Assembly (NCBI RefSeq): GCF_014905175.1
Contig: NC_057792.1
Location: 4,650,001-4,714,000 of the forward strand
Length of the DNA stretch: 64,000 nt
Source of the DNA: Aphidius gifuensis
Lineage: Eukaryota; Arthropoda; Insecta; Hymenoptera; Braconidae
Direction: 5' to 3'
Position 1 is the first letter of the stretch, and each line of letters starts with the position of its first letter. Position numbers and translations under genes: made by a program. Under the pieces are notes generated by a model. The model had not been told where the DNA came from, did not search any database, and worked only from the letters and a program-made list of their open reading frames with translations. This document shows, piece after piece, positions 58,921-64,000 of this stretch.

Positions 58921-61900
58921 TTTAATATTTATTTTTTTAATTAAATACTGGATCATCTAAAACATATCGAAAAAATATCAAGGGATTATCAAATAAAATT
59001 TGTATTTATTTTTTACATTTAGTTTAATCTCTTCAAACAATAAATGAATTATTTTTTTGATTAATTATGTTGAAATTTTATGATTTAATAGATAAAAAAT
59101 AATACTTTATGTCAAAAATAATGTAATTATAGTTTCAACATAAAGTAATTAATATTTTTTATAAATAAAAATAAAAAATACTTTTCTAGCTAAAAAAATA
59201 TATTTTTTAAAATTTTATAATATTATTATTCAAATGACTTCATTTGTCTTCCTTCTGAATCACTGATTATTATTATGCTATTAAATTATAATTTACAAAT
59301 ATAATTGTCGAAAATATCGTTATGTTTTTGTTATTTTATTGATGAATTATTTACCATAATTTATTGACTAATTTATCCAGCTCTCACATCACCAGTCTTT
59401 AATTTTTATAGCCAATAAAAAAAGTATTTTTTACTGAACTCATTTGGGTTTTGTCTGTGAATTTATAATGACTTTTTTTTTTTGCTTATGATAATTTTAT
59501 TACGTTATGATAGACCCTTGAATTTATTAAGTATTATTAAAAGATTTTTATTTTTTTAATATTTTATTATTATTTAAAAATAGAGTATTGTTTTTATAAC
59601 AAGTAGAAATGCTGATTGATTTAAAAAGCTTTAGTATAAATCCAAAGTCTCTGTGTTATTAGCAATAGAAACCCCACTTTTTTTTAATAGACAAAAAATC
59701 AGCTTTATAAATATTTAAAGTATATTAATAATTTTAAAACGACATAAAAGCTCTTTTACGATTCATGAGCTATCTGAAACAATAAAAATTTTCATGACGA
59801 TATTTAGAATTAATGTTTGATAAATAATTTGTTTATATCTTTAAATATATAATTATTTATTTTTAACATTACATCTCTTCTATTGTCCATCGAAAAAAAA
59901 TTAATTATCATCCTGAAAAATTATAAAAAGGAATACCTGAAAAATAAAATAGGTGATAGATAATTTTTTAAATACATATAGCTTTATACTATCATTCAAT
60001 TTTTTTATTGTCCACCGAAAATTCTCACATTAATTTTCATTATTATCATGATGATAATAATAACTATATTTTTTGAAAACTATAATTATCATTCTTTCGT
60101 GAACAGTTTATTGCACTTTTGTATAATCGAATTTCGAATTAACAATCATACACTTAAATCCATTTAATTTCACTCAGCAATTTTTCAAAATAGAACAAAA
60201 AATTAAAATGATTCACTATTTTTTTTTTTTTTTTCTCAAATTTTCATACACACAATTTAACCATTAGCTTCATTATCATTAAATTTTATTGTTATAATTA
60301 TTATTATTATCGTAATACTATAAATTTTTAAATCTTAAAAACTTTTTTTTTTTTTTTTTTAAGTTGTTAAATCACACCGATAGACACAGTTACATGTGAC
60401 AGATAAAATTATTTTTTAATAATTAATATACACAGTAAATGTTATTTAATATATTATATATAAACAAATATAATTAATTGAAATAATAATATAATAAATA
60501 TAAAAACAAAATTCGAAAAAAATATTAATAAAATTTTTGAAGTCTGACTATTTGTCATAGACACTCCTTGCATATATATATTTATTTATTTTATTTTTTT
60601 TTTCATATATTTGTGTATTTTGTTTGTGTTATGATTGGTGGATTGTAGGTAGAGATGATTGTTAAAAGCTCATGGTGATGTTGGTAGTTGTAAAAAAGAG
60701 AAAAAAAAAAAAAAATTTTGTTGGGCATAAAAGAAATATGATGGTCATGTTCTGATTGGTTATGAGAAATCGATTAGCTTACCAAGCTATCATCCATAAC
60801 AGGGTGAGGCTTAGAGCTTTTCTTGTCTACCACGAAAATTTCATATATATATATTTAAAAGTGGGGGTAAAATTTTATCAGTTAGTAACGCCCTACCTAG
60901 CGACCAACGCAACCAGAGCTTTTCACCCTCTCAATTCCCTCTCTCTAAATTTTACTAACTTTATTTTCCCTCCTTCTATTTATCACGTATATATCACCTC
61001 ATCACCACCATTACACAATTTCAGCTTTACCATGGCAACCAATTCGCCAACCGGTGACGATGGTGACCTATACCGATTTATCCCTTCTTTTTTTCGCAAT
61101 ATTTTTGTCATTTTTTTTTTTTAGAAAATATTTCATAGAAATAATTTTTTTTTTCTAATTGTTTATTAAATTAATTTTGAAAAATTAATATAGCTTTTTT
61201 GTTCTTTATATGGATGATGGAAAAAAAAAAAAGAAAATGCAGTAATTGCGTTTAACGATATGAAGACATGTTTGAGATTTTTTAAAAAAATTTGTCACTT
61301 TAATAAACAATGGAGCAATGTCTTTTAATTATTTAATTTTATGTACTTTATTTTATTCATCATTATTATTAATATTATTATAATAATTTATTCATTTTTT
61401 TTTTTGAATATTAATTGATGTTATTTTTTAGACTAGATGCCCATTGCTACTCACCTAAGCTAAACATAAAAACACCCGATCTACATTTTATCAGTTTCTC
61501 TTAATTTTTTTTTTATAACATATTTTTTTTTTTTTGTTTACTAAAAGGATTTTTAATTCGTAGGGAATTTTTATTTGTTTTTGATTAGTTTTGATTATAT
61601 TTTTTATTTTTTTTTTTGTATGATAGATACTATAACTTGAGAGTAATAGTTTGACAGAGGTACAATTTTTTTTTTGGTTTTTTTTTTTAATTTTCTGATT
61701 TTCAGAAGAGGGTGTCCACTTTATTTTTTTTATTATAATATTTTTTTTTTCTCACTCAAAAAGCTTTATGATTTTTCTATATTTACAATTCACTTTTGAG
61801 TTGAGATAATTTTGATGTAATTATTATATTTAATATATAAAAAATAAATATACATGAATAATAAAATAAAAGCTGATTTTACAATTGAAAAAAAAAAAAC

Positions 61901-63175
61901 AAATTTAAAATAAAAAAATTAAACTAAGTTAACAACAAATAAATTTTATGATAATTCAGATATATTAATTAATATCATTTTTTGGTTTTGCTAATGTTAG
62001 AGAGTGTGTCACCCTCATCCTTTTTTTTTTTTTTCACTTATTAAAAGTAGACTGTGTATTCCTCCATAAATACATAACAATTAATTTAAAAATTAATTTA
62101 CAATACATATATATTATTTATAATTTACTTATAATTAAAGTATTATTTTTTTTTAATCTTCTGTTATTATTAACAGTTATTTTCATCAATTATCACTAAC
62201 AAAAAAAAAAAAAAAAAAACAGTTTTGAAAATAAGAGTTCCTTGATAAAATTTATTTTCACATTATCGTTTTTTTTCTTTCTTCTAATTGTAAAATTATT
62301 AGATTGATTTTTTTTTTGTTTATTTAAAAAATCGACTAACATCACGTTTATATTAATTAGTATATATACAATTTTTTGCTGCACGCATTCATAAAATATC
62401 GCTGTTCCAATAATATCAAGTGATAAACACTTGATATAGTCAGACACAGTGATTGGTGTTTTTTAAAAAAAATTAGACAAATGATATTTAACAAAATATT
62501 TTAAATCAATATTGTCCTTGATGGTGTAATGATTTTTTATTACAACATTAAAAATTCGATACTTAAATAAACGCATGCGTATACATTCATCATCAGCTAA
62601 TCTCAAAAAAAATAAAAAATAAAAAACACCAATCAATTTTAGCTTTATCCATATTTGCAACGGAATTATTACTTAATATTCATACACAGTTAAAACAAGG
62701 AAAAAAATATATAACGATGATGCTAATAATATTAAAAAACAATTAAATTAATAATACATTTTTTTATGGAATATAAAAAAAAAACTATAATCGCCATTTT
62801 AAATCATTATCATATTTACAAATGTAAATTCCTTTTTTTTCTTTTTTGACAATTCACTTTGAGATTTTGTTCAAGTGAATAATATGGCACACAATTTGAG
62901 TATGGCACTTTTTTCTTTTATTACGTACAAAAAAAAAAAAATAATAATAATCATAATAATTTATATAAACAAGCAAATAAAAATATTAAATAATTTAATT
63001 TTCATCTTTTTTTTTTTTGTCGCTGTGTATATAATGATTTAAAAAAATTTTTTTTTTGTTATTACTTGAGTTAAAATGTGCTTTGTTTATTATTTTTTTA
63101 AAAAAAAAAATTTAAAATTTTAAGAATTGTATTTTAACGTGGTGTACCAAGTGCACCCCAATGTTCAGGGGTGGG
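58921..63175. other. Gene-poor region, 3' UTR of the ETS gene at its right end
   Basis: About 4.2 kb with no supported gene. The part nearest 63175 should be the long 3' UTR of the minus-strand ETS gene. A GC-richer island at 60870-61080 (gtaacgccctacctagcgaccaacgcaaccagag ... accatggcaacc) stands out and may be regulatory. Frames at 60756-61124 and 62196-62660 are chance. Long T-runs at 60218-60235 and 60343-60360. Confidence 0.5.
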
Positions 63176-63509
63176 TCATGCGTAATGAGGATAAGTGCCA
63201 AGATGTGGTGGCACGTGACCTGAAGCTGTATGATGTCCAGCGTATAAATTTGCTCCAGGACTTGACCAATAACTTGATGCTGATTGAAATAAACCACCAG
63301 GTACTGAAACAGATACTGATGCTGCTGGTGGTGGCATTAAATTTAACTTAGCATGACCATAACCTGACATAAATAATTCACTTTGATATTTATATGCTGC
63401 TGGATCAGCAGCTGCTGGTTGTGTTGCTGCTGCTAATCCTTGAAAATCAAATTTATATGCATATCTTTTACCATGTACTTTTGTCATGATATTTTTGTCA
63501 TAATAGTAC
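63176..63509 (-). CDS. Ets65A: ERG/FLI-class ETS transcription factor, last exon only
   Basis: The exon begins after an acceptor (gattttag at 63510-63517 on the minus strand) with YYYDKNIMTKVHGKRYAYKF, the end of the ETS DNA-binding domain including part of the recognition-helix wing. The stop is at 63176. The tail after the domain (KYQSELFMSGYGHAKLNLM, SSYWSSPGANLY, HVPPHLGTYP) follows the C-terminal pattern of vertebrate ERG and FLI1 (NPYWNSP, LGTYY), not that of Ets1/pointed or GABPA. Drosophila Ets65A is the ERG-type gene, hence the symbol, though Ets21C belongs to the same class and cannot be excluded. The factor should bind GGAA sites. An alanine-rich segment (AAATQPAAADPAA) is an insect insertion. 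Upstream exons, including the pointed domain, lie beyond the window. Confidence 0.85.
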
Positions 63510-64000
63510 CTAAAATCAGATAAATTTAAACTAATTTTATTATTTTTATTTTAAATTATAAATAATGAATAATAATTTTTATTTTTTTAGTCAAAATTTA
63601 TTATCATTTGCGACTTTGAATAAATTTTTCTATTTCTTTTTTTTTTTTGTTGATAAACTAATCAACTTTAATTCGTTAATATTTTTATTTCCCCATATTT
63701 TATTGATTTATTATTTAATGAAAAATGAAATTTTATTACGGATTTATATGGTGATGCGATGGTGTTGGAATATCGAGCAATTATCGTCACGCCAACGGAA
63801 AAGCAAGAAACGCAAATATAACTGAGCCCATTACTTTTTTTTTTTTTTTTTTGTGTCAGTTAAAAATGGGTGGTATATAGCATCAGGGTGAAAATTGTCA
63901 CCGAGTAAAAAGCTAAATGTATAGATAGATAAAAAAAAATAAAATAAAATAAACGATAAATGCAGACGATGATAGAGTAAAAGCACGACGGGTGGGTAAT
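63510..64000. other. Intron of the ETS gene
   Basis: AT-rich sequence with a short GC-richer segment at 63770-63830. No ETS exon is visible on the minus strand, so this is taken as intron running out of the window. The plus-strand frame at 63565-63825 is chance. Confidence 0.5.

Noticed and set aside
60756..61124. 122-codon plus-strand frame
   Set aside because: No homology; runs into T-rich sequence. The GC-richer island there is reported as possible regulatory DNA instead.
1..64000. CRISPR arrays, bacterial operons, tRNA or rRNA genes, viral or polydnavirus genes
   Set aside because: None recognised on either strand by eye; the direct repeats present are a 124-bp satellite-like unit and coding microsatellites. 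A tRNA scan would be needed to exclude tRNAs formally.

Overview
The window is a very AT-rich, intron-bearing animal nuclear sequence with long homopolymer A/T runs, short (about 60-100 bp) spliceosomal introns and mixed gene orientation. The gene set (a rhinoceros/JADE gene, an Oseg1/IFT122 homologue, moleskin/importin-7, an ERG/FLI-class ETS gene, a CUB-domain cuticle-era secreted protein) points to an insect. An apparently complete DNMT3 argues against Diptera and Lepidoptera, which lack that enzyme. A hymenopteran, possibly a parasitoid wasp, is my best inference, but nothing here proves the order.

Layout. 1-1488: 3' part of prostaglandin E synthase 2 (+). 1734-3414: secreted CUB-domain protein (-). 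3847-6090: a 2.2-kb palindromic repeat array made of a 124-bp tandem unit flanked by shorter hairpin units. 6344-10056: IFT122 (-), head-to-head with the NEDD8 E2 Ubc12 (10733-11521, +); a perfect RFX X-box lies between them. 13312-17309: importin-7 (-). 18180-20950: a direct duplication of an unrecognised three-exon gene (-), one copy frameshifted, with a fragment of mitochondrial ribosomal protein S23 (+) caught between the copies. 21567-22463: syntaxin-7/12-like Qa-SNARE (+). 23411-24490: a serine-protease homologue with a damaged catalytic triad and a clean TATA/Inr promoter (+). 27527-38171: rhinoceros (-), 3487 residues, most of it in one 9.8-kb exon. 40676-42848: Twinkle mtDNA helicase (+). 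43356-50501: procollagen galactosyltransferase (GT25, +), whose 4.8-kb fifth intron carries a complete rhodopsin-class GPCR gene on the other strand (44916-46635). 51883-55064: DNMT3 with two PWWP domains (+). 58048-58382: long imperfect hairpin. 58493-58920: CCDC167-like membrane protein (+). 63176-63509: last exon of an ERG/FLI-type ETS factor (-), the rest lying outside the window.

The genes do not form a pathway; this is ordinary euchromatic insect sequence with housekeeping and developmental genes. I reconstructed splice sites by eye. For every complete multi-exon gene the summed exon length is a multiple of three and the joined reading frame matches the family, which supports the models. 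The most notable items are the double-PWWP DNMT3, the nested GPCR whose DRY motif reads NHY, the palindromic array, the duplicated locus with the mRpS23 fragment, and the X-box next to a ciliary gene.
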